A DNA stretch of 28,690 nucleotides from Rhodocyclaceae bacterium. GTDB taxonomy: Bacteria; Pseudomonadota; Gammaproteobacteria; Burkholderiales; Rhodocyclaceae. Position 1 is the stretch's first letter; the number at the start of each line of letters is the position of its first letter. Position numbers and translations under genes: made by a program. Below, in pieces: positions 7,848-16,330 of the stretch. The stretch lies in contig JAFSWK010000028.1 of assembly GCA_017444505.1 (NCBI GenBank), positions 1-28,690 on the forward strand. Direction: 5' to 3'. Under the pieces are notes generated by a model, which was not told where the DNA came from, made no database searches, and was given only the letters and a program-made list of their open reading frames with translations.

Positions 7848-8804
7848 ATGGAATTTTTCCACATCCGGAAAGACATCCCCTTCATGCGCCATGCGCTGAA
7901 GTTCAACATCATTTCCGTCGTCACCTTCATCCTCGCCGTCGCCTTCATCGCCCTGCGCGGGCTGAATCTCTCCGTCGAATTTACCGGCGGCACGCTGCTG
8001 GAAATCTCCTACCCGCAGCCGCCCAACATCGACGCCATCCACACCACGCTGGCCGAGCAGCAATTCCCCGAAGTGCAGGTGCAACGCTTTGGCACGGCCA
8101 GCCAGCTCCTCATCCGCCTGCCCAATCACGACGCCGGTGCAGAAGGCAGCAGCACGCCCGACGCGCACCAGCTCTCGCAACGGGTCATGGACGTACTGAA
8201 CGCCGCCAGTCCAGACAACCCGCCCACGCTCAACCGTGCCGAATTTGTCGGCTCGCAGGTCGGCAAAGAGTTTGCCAGCGATGGCGCCATGGCGCTGCTG
8301 GTCGTCGTCATCGGCATCGTCCTCTATTTGGCGATGCGTTTTGAATGGCGTTTCGCCATCGCCGCCATTATTGCCAACCTGCACGACGTCATCATCATCG
8401 TCGGCTTTTTCGCCTTCTTCCAGTGGGAATTTTCCCTGCCCGTACTCGCCGCCGTGCTCGCCGTACTCGGCTACTCGGTGAACGAATCCGTGGTCGTCTT
8501 CGACCGCGTGCGCGAAACCTTCCGCCGCCAGCGCCACCTCACGCCCGAGCAGGTCATCAACCACGCCATCACCAGCACCATCTCGCGCACCATCATCACC
8601 CACGGCAGCACGCAGGTCATGGTGCTCTCCATGCTCATTTTCGGCGGCGAGGCGCTGCACTATTTCGCCGTTGCGCTCACCATCGGCATCTGCTTCGGCA
8701 TCTACTCCTCCGTCCTCGTCGCCAGCCCCATCGCCCTCTGGCTCGGCGTATCCCGCGCCCAGTTCGTACAGCCGAAAAAAGAAAAAGAAGAAGCCGTGGT
8801 CTAA
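7848..8804 (+). CDS. secF: Protein translocase subunit SecF
   Basis: This 318-residue partner of SecD completes the 12-span RND-like SecDF channel. It shows a first membrane segment near residue 20-38, the V-E-F-T-G-G-T-L-L-E motif at the start of the periplasmic region, and a C-terminal bundle with V-L-G-Y-S-V-N-E-S-V-V-V-F-D-R-V-R-E, the SecF counterpart of the SecD proton-path motif. A-G-G-A lies about 10 nt before ATG 7848. The C-terminus is a short Lys/Glu-rich tail. It is the last gene of the unit and is followed by a strong terminator. Confidence 0.97.
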   Translation: MEFFHIRKDIPFMRHALKFNIISVVTFILAVAFIALRGLNLSVEFTGGTLLEISYPQPPNIDAIHTTLAEQQFPEVQVQRFGTASQLLIRLPNHDAGAEGSSTPDAHQLSQRVMDVLNAASPDNPPTLNRAEFVGSQVGKEFASDGAMALLVVVIGIVLYLAMRFEWRFAIAAIIANLHDVIIIVGFFAFFQWEFSLPVLAAVLAVLGYSVNESVVVFDRVRETFRRQRHLTPEQVINHAITSTISRTIITHGSTQVMVLSMLIFGGEALHYFAVALTIGICFGIYSSVLVASPIALWLGVSRAQFVQPKKEKEEAVV

Positions 8805-8832
8805 CCCCCACAGCCTGCCCGCCCTCCCAAAC

Positions 8833-8867
8833 AACACGCCGCAGGCACACAACCTGCGGCGTGTTTA
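8833..8867 (+). terminator. Rho-independent terminator after secF
   Basis: A perfect 13-bp stem, AACACGCCGCAGG (8833-8845) with CCTGCGGCGTGTT (8853-8865), encloses a 7-nt loop and is followed by a T/A-rich run (TTTATATTT). It closes yajC-secD-secF. The gap from here to 9015 contains no gene that I can support. Confidence 0.85.
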
Positions 8868-9015
8868 TATTTGGACGCACCGCGCCTGCGGGTTCCCGTG
8901 AGAAGTGACGGGGAGCGGTGTGGGTGCGGTACGGGCACGCCGAGGCAGGTAACAGAGACGACGGTGATTTTTTACCGACGTCCACGTCGCCGCCCCCAAA
9001 AGGGTCGTAGCAGGC

Positions 9016-9045
9016 TTGCCGGTGCGGGCGCGAAAGGCGCACAAT
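9016..9045 (+). promoter_or_regulatory. Candidate sigma-70-type promoter before the EcfT-like gene
   Basis: TTGCCG (9016-9021) and CACAAT (9040-9045) are separated by 18 bp. Both match the -35 and -10 consensus only moderately. If used, transcription begins near 9052, which rules out the TTG at 9016 as a start codon and supports the GTG at 9079. It could drive the whole truA-trp-accD run. Confidence 0.4.
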
Positions 9046-9078
9046 CGCGGGCGGTTATCACTTTTTCGCTGCTTTTTC

Positions 9079-9732
9079 GTGACTGCTTCCCTTTCGTTTC
9101 GTCCTGCGTTCGCGCGGCTGCACCCTGCAAGCTGGCTGGCTTGCTGGTTGCTGGTGGTGGGCGCGCTGCAAGTGTTGCACGGGGGGGCGCTGGCGCTGGC
9201 TTGTGCGGTGCTGGCGGCGTTGTGCATGGTGTGGGCGCGGGGGCGCAGTGTGCGTTTGTTGCGGCGGTTGATGGTGTTTTGGGTCATGCTCGTCGCGTTC
9301 TTTGCCTGGGGGACGCCGGGCGAAGTGCTGTGGATAGATTGGCCGCGACTTTCGCCTACGTTTGAGGGACTGGTGCAGGCTGCGCAGCATGGCGGACGGC
9401 TGTTGGCGACCGTGCTGTGCGTGGCGTTGTTGCTGGAATTTCTGCCGCCGGCGCGCCTGGTGGGCGGGGTGTATGCGCTGGCGCGTCCGCTGGCGGCGCT
9501 GGGCTTTCCGCGCGAGCGGCTGGCGTTGCGCACGCTGCTGGTGTTGCAGGAAGTCGAACGCGCCGAGTTGCGCGAGGTCTGGAAACTGTGTCTGCACAGC
9601 GTCGAACCCGCCGCGCACGATGAGGCTGCGCACAGCGTTGCGCTGGAACAAAGCGCCCCGCGCTGGCTCGATTTTGCGCTGCCCGCGCTGCTGCTGGCGG
9701 TGCTGGTTTTGGGCGCGGGAAGGCTGGCATGA
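9079..9732 (+). CDS. EcfT/CbiQ-like membrane protein, orphan
   Basis: This hydrophobic protein of 217 residues from GTG 9079 has about five membrane segments: two or three near the N-terminus, one around L-L-A-T-V-L-C-V-A-L-L-L-E-F, and one at the extreme C-terminus. The middle pattern, E-G-L followed by a hydrophobic span, then P-P-A-R-L, A-L-A-R-P-L-A-A-L-G-F-P and E-V-E-R-A-E-L-R-E, resembles the transmembrane (T) component of energy-coupling-factor transporters. Known T components need two ABC ATPases and an S component; none is nearby. It overlaps truA by 4 nt (ATGA), so it is co-translated with it. In many Betaproteobacteria fimV stands upstream of truA. The start is uncertain: TTG 9016 is possible and no clear ribosome binding site is seen. 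The family call is tentative. Confidence 0.55.
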   Translation: MTASLSFRPAFARLHPASWLACWLLVVGALQVLHGGALALACAVLAALCMVWARGRSVRLLRRLMVFWVMLVAFFAWGTPGEVLWIDWPRLSPTFEGLVQAAQHGGRLLATVLCVALLLEFLPPARLVGGVYALARPLAALGFPRERLALRTLLVLQEVERAELREVWKLCLHSVEPAAHDEAAHSVALEQSAPRWLDFALPALLLAVLVLGAGRLA

Positions 9733-10553
9733 GCACGATGCGGCGCATTGCACTGGGGCTGGAATACGCGGGCGAGGCGTTCAGCGGCTGGCAGAGCCAG
9801 CGCGAGGTGCGCACCGTGCAAGATACGCTGGAAGCGGCGCTGGCCAGCATCGCGGGCGAGGCGGTGCGGCTGCATTGCGCGGGGCGCACCGATGCGGGCG
9901 TACATGCTACGGCGCAGGTGGCGCATTTTGATACGCACGCGGTGCGCGGCGCGCAGGCGTGGGTGCGCGGGGCGAACAGCTTGCTGCCGCCGGAAATCGC
10001 CGTGCATTGGGCGCATGAGCTGGTGCCGGAGGACGATTTTCACGCCCGCTTTTGCGCCGAGTGCCGTTATTACCGCTATTTGCTGCTGGATGCGCCGGTG
10101 CGTCCGGCGCTGCTGGCGCGGCGCGTGGGCTGGTTTCATCAGCGGCTGGATGTCGCTGCGATGCAGACGGCGGCGCAGGCGCTGGTGGGGGAGCACGATT
10201 TTTCCGCCTTTCGCGCCGCAGGCTGTCAGGCGAAATCGCCAGTGAAAATCCTGCATCAACTGGATATTTCACGGCAAGGTGCGCTGATCGTCTTCGATCT
10301 TGCTGCCAACGGGTTTTTGCACCACATGGTGCGCAATCTCGTCGGCGCGCTGGTCTATGTCGGCGCGGGGCGCACGGCACCAGAACAGCCCGCCCGCGTG
10401 CTGGCTTCGCGCGAGCGCCGTTTGAGCGCGCCGACCTTTGCCGCCGATGGCCTGTATTTTTGCGGCGTGCGCTATCCTGCCCGCTTCGCCCTGCCGCACG
10501 GCGGGCACTGGTTTGTGCCGCCCGCGCTGCCCTTTTCGGAAACCTCCGCATGA
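9729..10553 (+). CDS. truA: tRNA pseudouridine synthase A
   Basis: This 274-residue enzyme converts uridine to pseudouridine at positions 38-40 of the tRNA anticodon stem. The catalytic motif G-R-T-D-A-G-V-H-A is present with the nucleophilic Asp at about residue 55. Other family segments are G-L-E-Y-A-G-E-A-F-S-G-W-Q-S-Q near the N-terminus, Y-Y-R-Y, and the C-terminal F-L-H-H-M-V-R-N-L-V-G. The length is normal. Its ATG overlaps the stop of the EcfT-like gene and its own stop overlaps the trpF start (ATGA both times), so translation is likely coupled through all three genes. Confidence 0.97.
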   Translation: MSTMRRIALGLEYAGEAFSGWQSQREVRTVQDTLEAALASIAGEAVRLHCAGRTDAGVHATAQVAHFDTHAVRGAQAWVRGANSLLPPEIAVHWAHELVPEDDFHARFCAECRYYRYLLLDAPVRPALLARRVGWFHQRLDVAAMQTAAQALVGEHDFSAFRAAGCQAKSPVKILHQLDISRQGALIVFDLAANGFLHHMVRNLVGALVYVGAGRTAPEQPARVLASRERRLSAPTFAADGLYFCGVRYPARFALPHGGHWFVPPALPFSETSA

Positions 10554-11209
10554 CCGACCTTCTTTTGCCCCCGCCCCATCGCACCCGCATCAAAATCTGC
10601 GGGTTGACCCGCGAAGCGGACGTTGTCGCCGCCTGCGAAGCGGGGGCGGACGCGCTGGGGCTGGTGTTCTACCCGCACAGCGCGCGCGCCGTCGATATTG
10701 CCCGCGCCCGCGCGCTATGCCGCGAGGCAGCGCCTTTCGTGACCTTGACGGCCTTGTTCGTCAATCCGCAGCTCGACGAAGTTCGCGCCGTGTTGAACGA
10801 AGTTCCCGTGCAGTTGCTGCAATTTCACGGCGACGAGCCAGAAAGTTTCTGCGCCCGTTTTGGCCGCCCGTGGTTGAAGGCGGCGCGGGTACGCGCAGGG
10901 CTGAATCTGCTAGACTTCTGCGCCTGTCATCGCGGCGCGCAGGGCATTTTGCTGGATGCGGACGCCCGTGGTTATGGCGGCGGCGGCGAAGTGTTTGACT
11001 GGTCGCTGATTCCCGCGCTTCCGGACGTGCGCATCATCCTCGCGGGCGGCCTGGCGCCGCACAATGTTGGTGCAGCCGTGCGCCGCATCCGCCCGTGGGC
11101 AGTGGATGTTTCCAGCGGCGTGGAAGTGGCGAAAGGACAAAAAGACGCCGCCCGCATGAGCGCCTTTGTGCGCGCCGTGCGCGAGGCAGACGAGGAGTAC
11201 CCGAATTGA
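10550..11209 (+). CDS. trpF: Phosphoribosylanthranilate isomerase
   Basis: This 219-residue TIM-barrel enzyme performs the Amadori rearrangement of phosphoribosylanthranilate to CdRP, the third step of tryptophan synthesis. The catalytic Cys lies in I-K-I-C-G-L-T (about residue 17) and the catalytic Asp in I-L-L-D-A (about residue 136). The phosphate-binding L-A-G-G-L and V-D-V-S-S-G-V-E loops are present. The start is ATG 10550, overlapping the truA stop. The frame extends further upstream, but that region is truA. trpB begins on the last codon with a TTG. trpE, trpG, trpD and trpC are not in the window, as expected for the split trp genes of Betaproteobacteria. Confidence 0.97.
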   Translation: MTDLLLPPPHRTRIKICGLTREADVVAACEAGADALGLVFYPHSARAVDIARARALCREAAPFVTLTALFVNPQLDEVRAVLNEVPVQLLQFHGDEPESFCARFGRPWLKAARVRAGLNLLDFCACHRGAQGILLDADARGYGGGGEVFDWSLIPALPDVRIILAGGLAPHNVGAAVRRIRPWAVDVSSGVEVAKGQKDAARMSAFVRAVREADEEYPN

Positions 11210-12423
11210 ACCGCACCACTGGCAACAGCCCGTTTTCGCAGCCCGATGAACACGGGCATTTTGGCCGCTTCGGCGGCGTGTTTGTCTCGGAAACGCTGAT
11301 TGCTGCGCTCTCTGAGCTGACGGATGCCTGGCGCGCGGCGCGCGACGATGAAACGTTCTGGGCGGCGTTTCAGCACGAAATGGCGCATTACGTTGGCCGC
11401 CCCAGCCCGATTTACCACGCCCGCAACTGGTCGCAACAACTGGGCGGCGCGCAGATTTATCTGAAACGCGAAGACCTCAACCACACCGGCTCGCACAAGG
11501 TCAATAACTGCATCGGGCAGGCGCTGCTGGCGCGGCGCATGGGCAAGACGCGCATCATCGCAGAGACCGGCGCGGGGCAGCATGGCGTGGCCACGGCCTC
11601 GGTCGCCGCCCGGTATGGTCTGCCCTGCGTGGTCTATATGGGCGCGGAAGACGTGCGCCGTCAGGCCAGCAACGTCTATCGCATGAAACTGCTCGGTGCC
11701 GAAGTGCGCGCCGTGGAATCCGGCAGCCGCACGCTGAAAGACGCGCTCAATGAAGCGATGCGCGACTGGGTGACGAACATCGCCGATACCTTCTACATCA
11801 TCGGCACGGTCGCCGGCCCCCATCCCTATCCGCAGATGGTGCGCGATTTTCAGAGCATCATCGGCCACGAATGCCGCGAACAGATGGTCAAGCTCGCTGG
11901 CCGCCAGCCCGATGAAATCATCGCCTGCGTGGGCGGCGGCTCGAACGCCATCGGCATTTTTCATCCCTATCTGGATGAAGCGAACGTGCGGCTCACCGGC
12001 GTGGAAGCCGCCGGCAAAGGGCTGCACACGCCGTTTCATGCCGCCGCGCTGGGCTGCGGGCGCGCGGGCGTGTTGCATGGCAACCGCACGATGCTCTTGC
12101 AGGATGCGAACGGGCAAATCATGGAAGCGCATTCGGTCTCTGCCGGACTGGATTACCCGGGCGTCGGCCCCGAACACGCCTGGTTGCAGGAAACAGGCCG
12201 CGTGCAATACGTCGCCGCCAGCGACGACGAGGCGCTGGCCGCCTTTCACGCGCTGACCCGCGCCGAAGGCATTTTGCCGGCGCTGGAAAGTTCGCACGCG
12301 CTGGCGCACGCCGCGCGCATCGCGCCCACGTTGCCCAAAGATGCCATCGTGCTGGTCAATCTTTCCGGACGGGGCGACAAAGACATGCACACCGTCGCCG
12401 AATACGGCGGCCTGCAACTGTAA
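11206..12423 (+). CDS. trpB: Tryptophan synthase beta chain
   Basis: This 405-residue PLP enzyme condenses indole with serine to give tryptophan within the TrpA2B2 complex. The PLP lysine lies in N-H-T-G-S-H-K-V-N-N (about residue 98). G-G-G-S-N-A-I-G, which binds the PLP phosphate, and the E-T-G-A-G-Q-H-G-V-A-T motif are present. I chose TTG 11206 because no ATG or GTG in frame lies near the expected N-terminus, AGGAG (11193-11197) sits 8 nt upstream, and the protein then begins N-R-T-T-G-N-S-P-F-S, a plausible family start. The TTG overlaps the trpF stop codon. trpA follows after 32 bp. Confidence 0.96.
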   Translation: MNRTTGNSPFSQPDEHGHFGRFGGVFVSETLIAALSELTDAWRAARDDETFWAAFQHEMAHYVGRPSPIYHARNWSQQLGGAQIYLKREDLNHTGSHKVNNCIGQALLARRMGKTRIIAETGAGQHGVATASVAARYGLPCVVYMGAEDVRRQASNVYRMKLLGAEVRAVESGSRTLKDALNEAMRDWVTNIADTFYIIGTVAGPHPYPQMVRDFQSIIGHECREQMVKLAGRQPDEIIACVGGGSNAIGIFHPYLDEANVRLTGVEAAGKGLHTPFHAAALGCGRAGVLHGNRTMLLQDANGQIMEAHSVSAGLDYPGVGPEHAWLQETGRVQYVAASDDEALAAFHALTRAEGILPALESSHALAHAARIAPTLPKDAIVLVNLSGRGDKDMHTVAEYGGLQL

Positions 12424-12455
12424 ACTTCCCTCTGTTTTGTACCGTCCCGCCCGCC

Positions 12456-13274
12456 ATGTCCCGAATTGCCGCCACTTTTGAACATCTGCGCCAGCAAGGT
12501 CGCCGCGCGCTGATTCCGTTTCTCACCGCCGGTTTTCCCGACCTGGAACACACCGTGCCGCTGATGCACACGCTGGTCGAACACGGCGCGGACATCATTG
12601 AGCTGGGCGTGCCCTGTTCCGACCCGATGGCCGACGGCCCCGTCATCCAGCGCGCCAGCGAACAGGCCATCGCCTGCGGCATGACGTTGCGGCGCGCAAT
12701 CGACAGCGTCGCCCAGTTTCGCTGGACGAACACGCACACGCCCGTGGTGCTGATGGGCTACGCCAACCCGATTGAGGCGATGGGCTACCCGACCTTTATC
12801 GCGCGCGCGCAAGATGCGGGCGTCGATGGTGTGCTCACCGTCGATTATCCGCCGCAGGAATGCACCGAATTTGCCGCCGCGCTCGCCGCCGCCGAAATTG
12901 ACCCCATCTTTCTGCTCGCGCCCACGTCCACCGAAACCCGCCTGCGCGAAGTCGCCGCCGCCGGACGCGGCTATCTGTATTACGTCTCGCTGGTCGGCGT
13001 GACCGGCGCGGCCACGCTGGACACCGCCGCCGTTGCCGCGCGCATTCCGGCCATCCGCGCCGCCACGGGGCTGCCGGTAGCGGTAGGCTTTGGCGTGCGC
13101 GATGCTGCCTCAGCGCAAAAAATTGGCGCTGCCGCCGATGGCGTCATCATCGGCAGCCGTCTGATTGAAATTCTCGAAGCCGCCAGCGACGCGCCGGAAA
13201 TGCACCGCGCCGCGGGCGAATTTCTCGGCAGTCTGCGCACTGCCCTTGACCAACCGCATGGAGCCGCCCAATGA
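12456..13274 (+). CDS. trpA: Tryptophan synthase alpha chain
   Basis: This 272-residue TIM-barrel enzyme splits indole-3-glycerol phosphate into indole and glyceraldehyde-3-phosphate and channels indole to TrpB. The catalytic Glu (about 49) and Asp (about 60) lie in I-E-L-G-V-P-C-S-D-P-M-A-D-G-P. The usual Phe of G-V-P-F-S-D-P is Cys here, a mild variant. The phosphate-binding V-G-F-G-V-R-D and I-I-G-S-R segments are present near the C-terminus. Its stop overlaps the accD start by 4 nt (ATGA). Confidence 0.97.
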   Translation: MSRIAATFEHLRQQGRRALIPFLTAGFPDLEHTVPLMHTLVEHGADIIELGVPCSDPMADGPVIQRASEQAIACGMTLRRAIDSVAQFRWTNTHTPVVLMGYANPIEAMGYPTFIARAQDAGVDGVLTVDYPPQECTEFAAALAAAEIDPIFLLAPTSTETRLREVAAAGRGYLYYVSLVGVTGAATLDTAAVAARIPAIRAATGLPVAVGFGVRDAASAQKIGAAADGVIIGSRLIEILEAASDAPEMHRAAGEFLGSLRTALDQPHGAAQ

Positions 13275-14137
13275 ACTGGCTTTCCCGCATCCTGCCGCCG
13301 CGCATCCAGAAATCCGAATCGAAAAAATCCATTCCCGAAGGGCTTTGGCTCAAATGCAAAGCCTGCGAGACGGTGCTCTACCGCACCGAGCTGGAAAAAA
13401 ACCTCTTCGTCTGTCCGCGCTGCAATCATCACCTGCGCATCGGCGCGCGGGCGCGTCTGGAAGCCTTGCTGGATGCGGACGCCGAGCGCGTGGAAATCGC
13501 CGCTGGCGTGCAGACGCAAGACCCGCTGCGCTTTCGTGATTCGCGCAAATATCCCGACCGCGTCGCGGATGCGCGCAAGGCGGCCAATGAAAGCGAAGCC
13601 CTCATCGTCCTCAGCGGGCAACTGCACGGGCGTCCGCTGGTAGCGGGCGCGTTTGAGTTCAACTTCATGGGCGGCTCGATGGGTTCCGTGGTCGGTGAGC
13701 GTTTCGTGCGCGGCGTGCTGGAAGCCGAACGGCGCGGCGCGCCCTTCGTCTGCTTTACCGCCTCGGGCGGCGCGCGGATGCAGGAAGGCTTGCTCTCGCT
13801 GATGCAGATGAGCAAAACCACTGCCGCGCTGCGTCGGCTGGCGCATCGTCGGCTGCCCTTCATCAGCGTGCTCACCGACCCGACCACCGGCGGCGTCTCG
13901 GCCAGTTTCGCCTTCATGGGCGACATTGTGCTGGCCGAACCCGGCGCGCTGATTGGCTTTGCTGGCCCGCGCGTCATCGAACAAACCGTGCGCGAGACGC
14001 TGCCCGAAGGTTTCCAGCGCGCGGAATTTTTGCTGCAAAAAGGCGCGGTCGACATGATCGTCGACCGGCGCCAGATGCGCGACAAACTCGCGCATCTCAT
14101 CGCCTTGCTGGATCGCCAGTCGCAGCCCGCCGCCTGA
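13271..14137 (+). CDS. accD: Acetyl-CoA carboxylase carboxyltransferase subunit beta
   Basis: This 288-residue subunit, with AccA, transfers the carboxyl group from biotin to acetyl-CoA, the committed step of fatty acid synthesis. An N-terminal four-cysteine zinc ribbon (C-K-A-C about 29-32, C-P-R-C about 48-51) precedes the crotonase-like carboxyltransferase domain with F-M-G-G-S-M-G-S-V-V-G and the S-G-G-A-R-M-Q-E-G segment. The start overlaps the trpA stop. The trpA-accD-folC order is common in Proteobacteria, and coupling of accD to folC and the trp genes is usual in this group. Confidence 0.97.
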   Translation: MNWLSRILPPRIQKSESKKSIPEGLWLKCKACETVLYRTELEKNLFVCPRCNHHLRIGARARLEALLDADAERVEIAAGVQTQDPLRFRDSRKYPDRVADARKAANESEALIVLSGQLHGRPLVAGAFEFNFMGGSMGSVVGERFVRGVLEAERRGAPFVCFTASGGARMQEGLLSLMQMSKTTAALRRLAHRRLPFISVLTDPTTGGVSASFAFMGDIVLAEPGALIGFAGPRVIEQTVRETLPEGFQRAEFLLQKGAVDMIVDRRQMRDKLAHLIALLDRQSQPAA

Positions 14138-14148
14138 ACCGCGCCGCC

Positions 14149-15456
14149 ATGCCCCGCTCCCCGCACACGCTGGACGACTGGCTGGCGACGCTGGAAGCAC
14201 GCCACGCCAGCGCGCCCATTCAGCTTGGCTTAGCGCGCGTGCACGCCGTCTGGCAACGGCTGGCGGGCGACCGTCCCGAATTGCCGCCCATTTTTACCGT
14301 CGCCGGCACCAACGGCAAAGGCTCCACCTGCGCCATGCTGGACGCCATCTTGCGCGCCGCAGGCCATCACGTCGCCTGTTACCGTTCGCCGCACCTGCTG
14401 GACTACACCGAGCGCGTGCGCATCGACGGCGTACAGGCCGATGCCGACGCGCTCGCCCAAGCCTACGCCGCCGTGGAAGCGGCGCGTGGTGATACGCCGC
14501 TGACCTACTTTGAACACGGCACGCTGGCCGCCTGGCACCATTTTCTGCACCCGCCCGCAGGCACGCCCACGCCCGAAGTGTGGGTGCTGGAAGTGGGGCT
14601 GGGCGGGCGGCTCGATGCCGTCAACATCCTGGACGCCGATTGCGCCATCGTCACCAGCGTCGCGCTCGATCACACCGACTTTCTGGGCGCTGACCGCGAA
14701 GCCATCGGGCGCGAAAAAAGCGGCATTTTCCGCACGGCTCGTCCGGCCATCTGTGGCGACGCGCAGCCGCCCGCATCGCTTGTTGAACACGCGCGCGAAA
14801 TCGGCGCACCGCTGTGGGTGCTCGGGCAAGACTTCGGGTTTGAAAACGAAGGCATTCAGTGGCGCTACTGGCGGCGCAGCGCCCCGGGCGGCGCAGGCGT
14901 CACCAAACGCGGCGGGCTGGCGCATCCGGCGCTGCGCGGTGCGCACCAGCTCATCAACGCCGCAATCGCCCTCACCGCGCTGGACACCCTGCGCGAACGC
15001 CTGCCCTGCCCGATGCAGGCGGTGCGGCAAGGCTTGATGCAGGTGCAGCTTGCCGGACGTTTCCAGACCCTGCCCGGTCGCCCCACCGTGGTGCTGGATG
15101 TCGCCCACAACCCGCAGGCGGTGCAAACGCTGGCGCACAATCTTGGGCAAACCTTTTCCCCGCACACCCGCGCCGTCTTCGCCATGCTCGCCGACAAGGA
15201 CATCGACGGCGTCATCCAGGCGATTGCGCCGCGCATCGACCACTGGCACGTCGCCCCGCTACCTGGCCCGCGCGGACTGGATGCCGCGCGTCTGGCAAAC
15301 GCCGTGCGCGCCCACAGCGACGCGCCCGTGGAAGTCGCCGAAAGTGCCGCCGCCGCTTACGCCGCCGCGCGTCAGGCCGTGGGCGAGAATGATAGAATCG
15401 TCGCCTTCGGCTCGTTCCTGACCGTCGCGGAAATTCTGCGAGCCATCCAGCAGTAA
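14149..15456 (+). CDS. folC: Bifunctional folylpolyglutamate / dihydrofolate synthase
   Basis: This 435-residue Mur-ligase-like enzyme makes dihydrofolate from dihydropteroate and glutamate and adds further glutamates to folates. The ATP loop is G-T-N-G-K-G-S-T (about residue 49), followed by Y-R-S-P-H-L-L-D-Y-T-E-R-V-R, the central L-E-V-G-L-G-G-R-L-D-A-V-N block with D-H-T-D-F-L-G, and V-L-D-V-A-H-N-P-Q-A near the start of the C-terminal domain. It starts 11 bp after accD with no obvious ribosome binding site, so it may depend on translation of accD. A TAGAAT (15393-15398) inside its 3' end could be a weak internal -10 for the next gene. Confidence 0.97.
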   Translation: MPRSPHTLDDWLATLEARHASAPIQLGLARVHAVWQRLAGDRPELPPIFTVAGTNGKGSTCAMLDAILRAAGHHVACYRSPHLLDYTERVRIDGVQADADALAQAYAAVEAARGDTPLTYFEHGTLAAWHHFLHPPAGTPTPEVWVLEVGLGGRLDAVNILDADCAIVTSVALDHTDFLGADREAIGREKSGIFRTARPAICGDAQPPASLVEHAREIGAPLWVLGQDFGFENEGIQWRYWRRSAPGGAGVTKRGGLAHPALRGAHQLINAAIALTALDTLRERLPCPMQAVRQGLMQVQLAGRFQTLPGRPTVVLDVAHNPQAVQTLAHNLGQTFSPHTRAVFAMLADKDIDGVIQAIAPRIDHWHVAPLPGPRGLDAARLANAVRAHSDAPVEVAESAAAAYAAARQAVGENDRIVAFGSFLTVAEILRAIQQ

Positions 15457-15483
15457 CCCCCCTTTTCTTCGTGGAGCCTTGCC

Positions 15484-16308
15484 GTGCCCGAGAATGCCGA
15501 CATCGACCTGAAAAAACGCGCCCGCCGCCGTCTGGTCGGCGCCATCGCCCTTGTCCTGCTCGCCGCGCTCATCCTGCCCTCGCTGATGGATTCTGAACCG
15601 GCCATCCCCGCAGGTGAGCTGAACATCAGCATTCCCGACATGCCCCCGCCGCCCGAAGAACCGCTCGCCACCGCCCGCGCGCCCGAAGCTGCCGCCGCCC
15701 CGCAGTCTGCCGAATCTGCCGGAGCCATCACGCCGCCTGCCGCGCCCGCCGACGCTGCCGCGCAGCAAACGCCGCAGCAGGAAGAAGAAGCCATGCCGCT
15801 GCCCGCCTCCGTCTCGGCCAGCACCGAAGGCGAACTGCAACCGCTGCCGCCACTTGCGCAGCAAACGCCGCCCGCCGCCGCCACGCCCGAACCATCCGCC
15901 CCCGCCGCGCCGGTAAAAGAAGAAACGCCCAAGGCCGAAAAACCCGCCGCCCAGAAAGCCAAACCTGCCGCCAGCAAAGCGGAGGCAGACAAAGCCGAGC
16001 GCGAGCGCGCCGAAGCTGCGCTGGCAGGGCGCAAGCCCGAAGCCAAGCCTGCCGCCGCACCGAAGGCGGACAGCAGCGGCAAACGTTATCTTGTGCAGGT
16101 CGCCGCCGTCTCCAACGCCGAGAAAGCGAAAGGCATCGTCGCCACGCTGCGCAAAAACGGCTTCAACGCCTACACCGAAAAGGCCGGCGAGCTGACCCGC
16201 ATCCGTGTCAGCGGCTACAACAGCCGCGAAGCTGCGGAACAGGCGGCGGAAAAAATCCGCAACCTGAAATCCGACGTGAAATTCTCGCCCACCGTCCAGT
16301 CCCAGTGA
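15484..16308 (+). CDS. SPOR-domain inner-membrane protein (DedD-like)
   Basis: This 274-residue bitopic protein has a basic N-terminus (K-K-R-A-R-R-R), one membrane segment (about 19-36), a long low-complexity Ala/Pro/Glu/Lys linker (about 45-195) crossing the periplasm, and a C-terminal SPOR domain beginning near K-R-Y-L-V-Q-V-A-A-V. Family knowledge: SPOR domains bind glycan strands stripped of stem peptides at the septum, which links the protein to cell constriction. Its position between folC and cvpA is the normal place of the DedD homologue. The start is GTG with GTGGAG upstream. It fits with AmiC elsewhere in the window, since amidases create the glycan that SPOR proteins recognise. Confidence 0.92.
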   Translation: MPENADIDLKKRARRRLVGAIALVLLAALILPSLMDSEPAIPAGELNISIPDMPPPPEEPLATARAPEAAAAPQSAESAGAITPPAAPADAAAQQTPQQEEEAMPLPASVSASTEGELQPLPPLAQQTPPAAATPEPSAPAAPVKEETPKAEKPAAQKAKPAASKAEADKAERERAEAALAGRKPEAKPAAAPKADSSGKRYLVQVAAVSNAEKAKGIVATLRKNGFNAYTEKAGELTRIRVSGYNSREAAEQAAEKIRNLKSDVKFSPTVQSQ

Positions 16309-16330
16309 CCTTTTTCCGGAAGCCGCCGCA

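Noticed and set aside
5922..8852. A 976-codon open frame on the minus strand opposite secD and secF
   Set aside because: It is fully antisense to two certain genes, its translation is low-complexity (Gly/Asp/Val/His-rich) without domains, and such long antisense frames are expected at this GC content and codon use.
10972..12417. A 481-codon minus-strand open frame opposite trpB and the end of trpF
   Set aside because: Antisense to a certain gene and without family motifs.
15484..16308. The Ala/Pro/Glu-rich stretch of the SPOR protein as a coding repeat or foreign insert
   Set aside because: Low-complexity periplasmic linkers are usual in DedD-like proteins, and base composition matches the neighbours.
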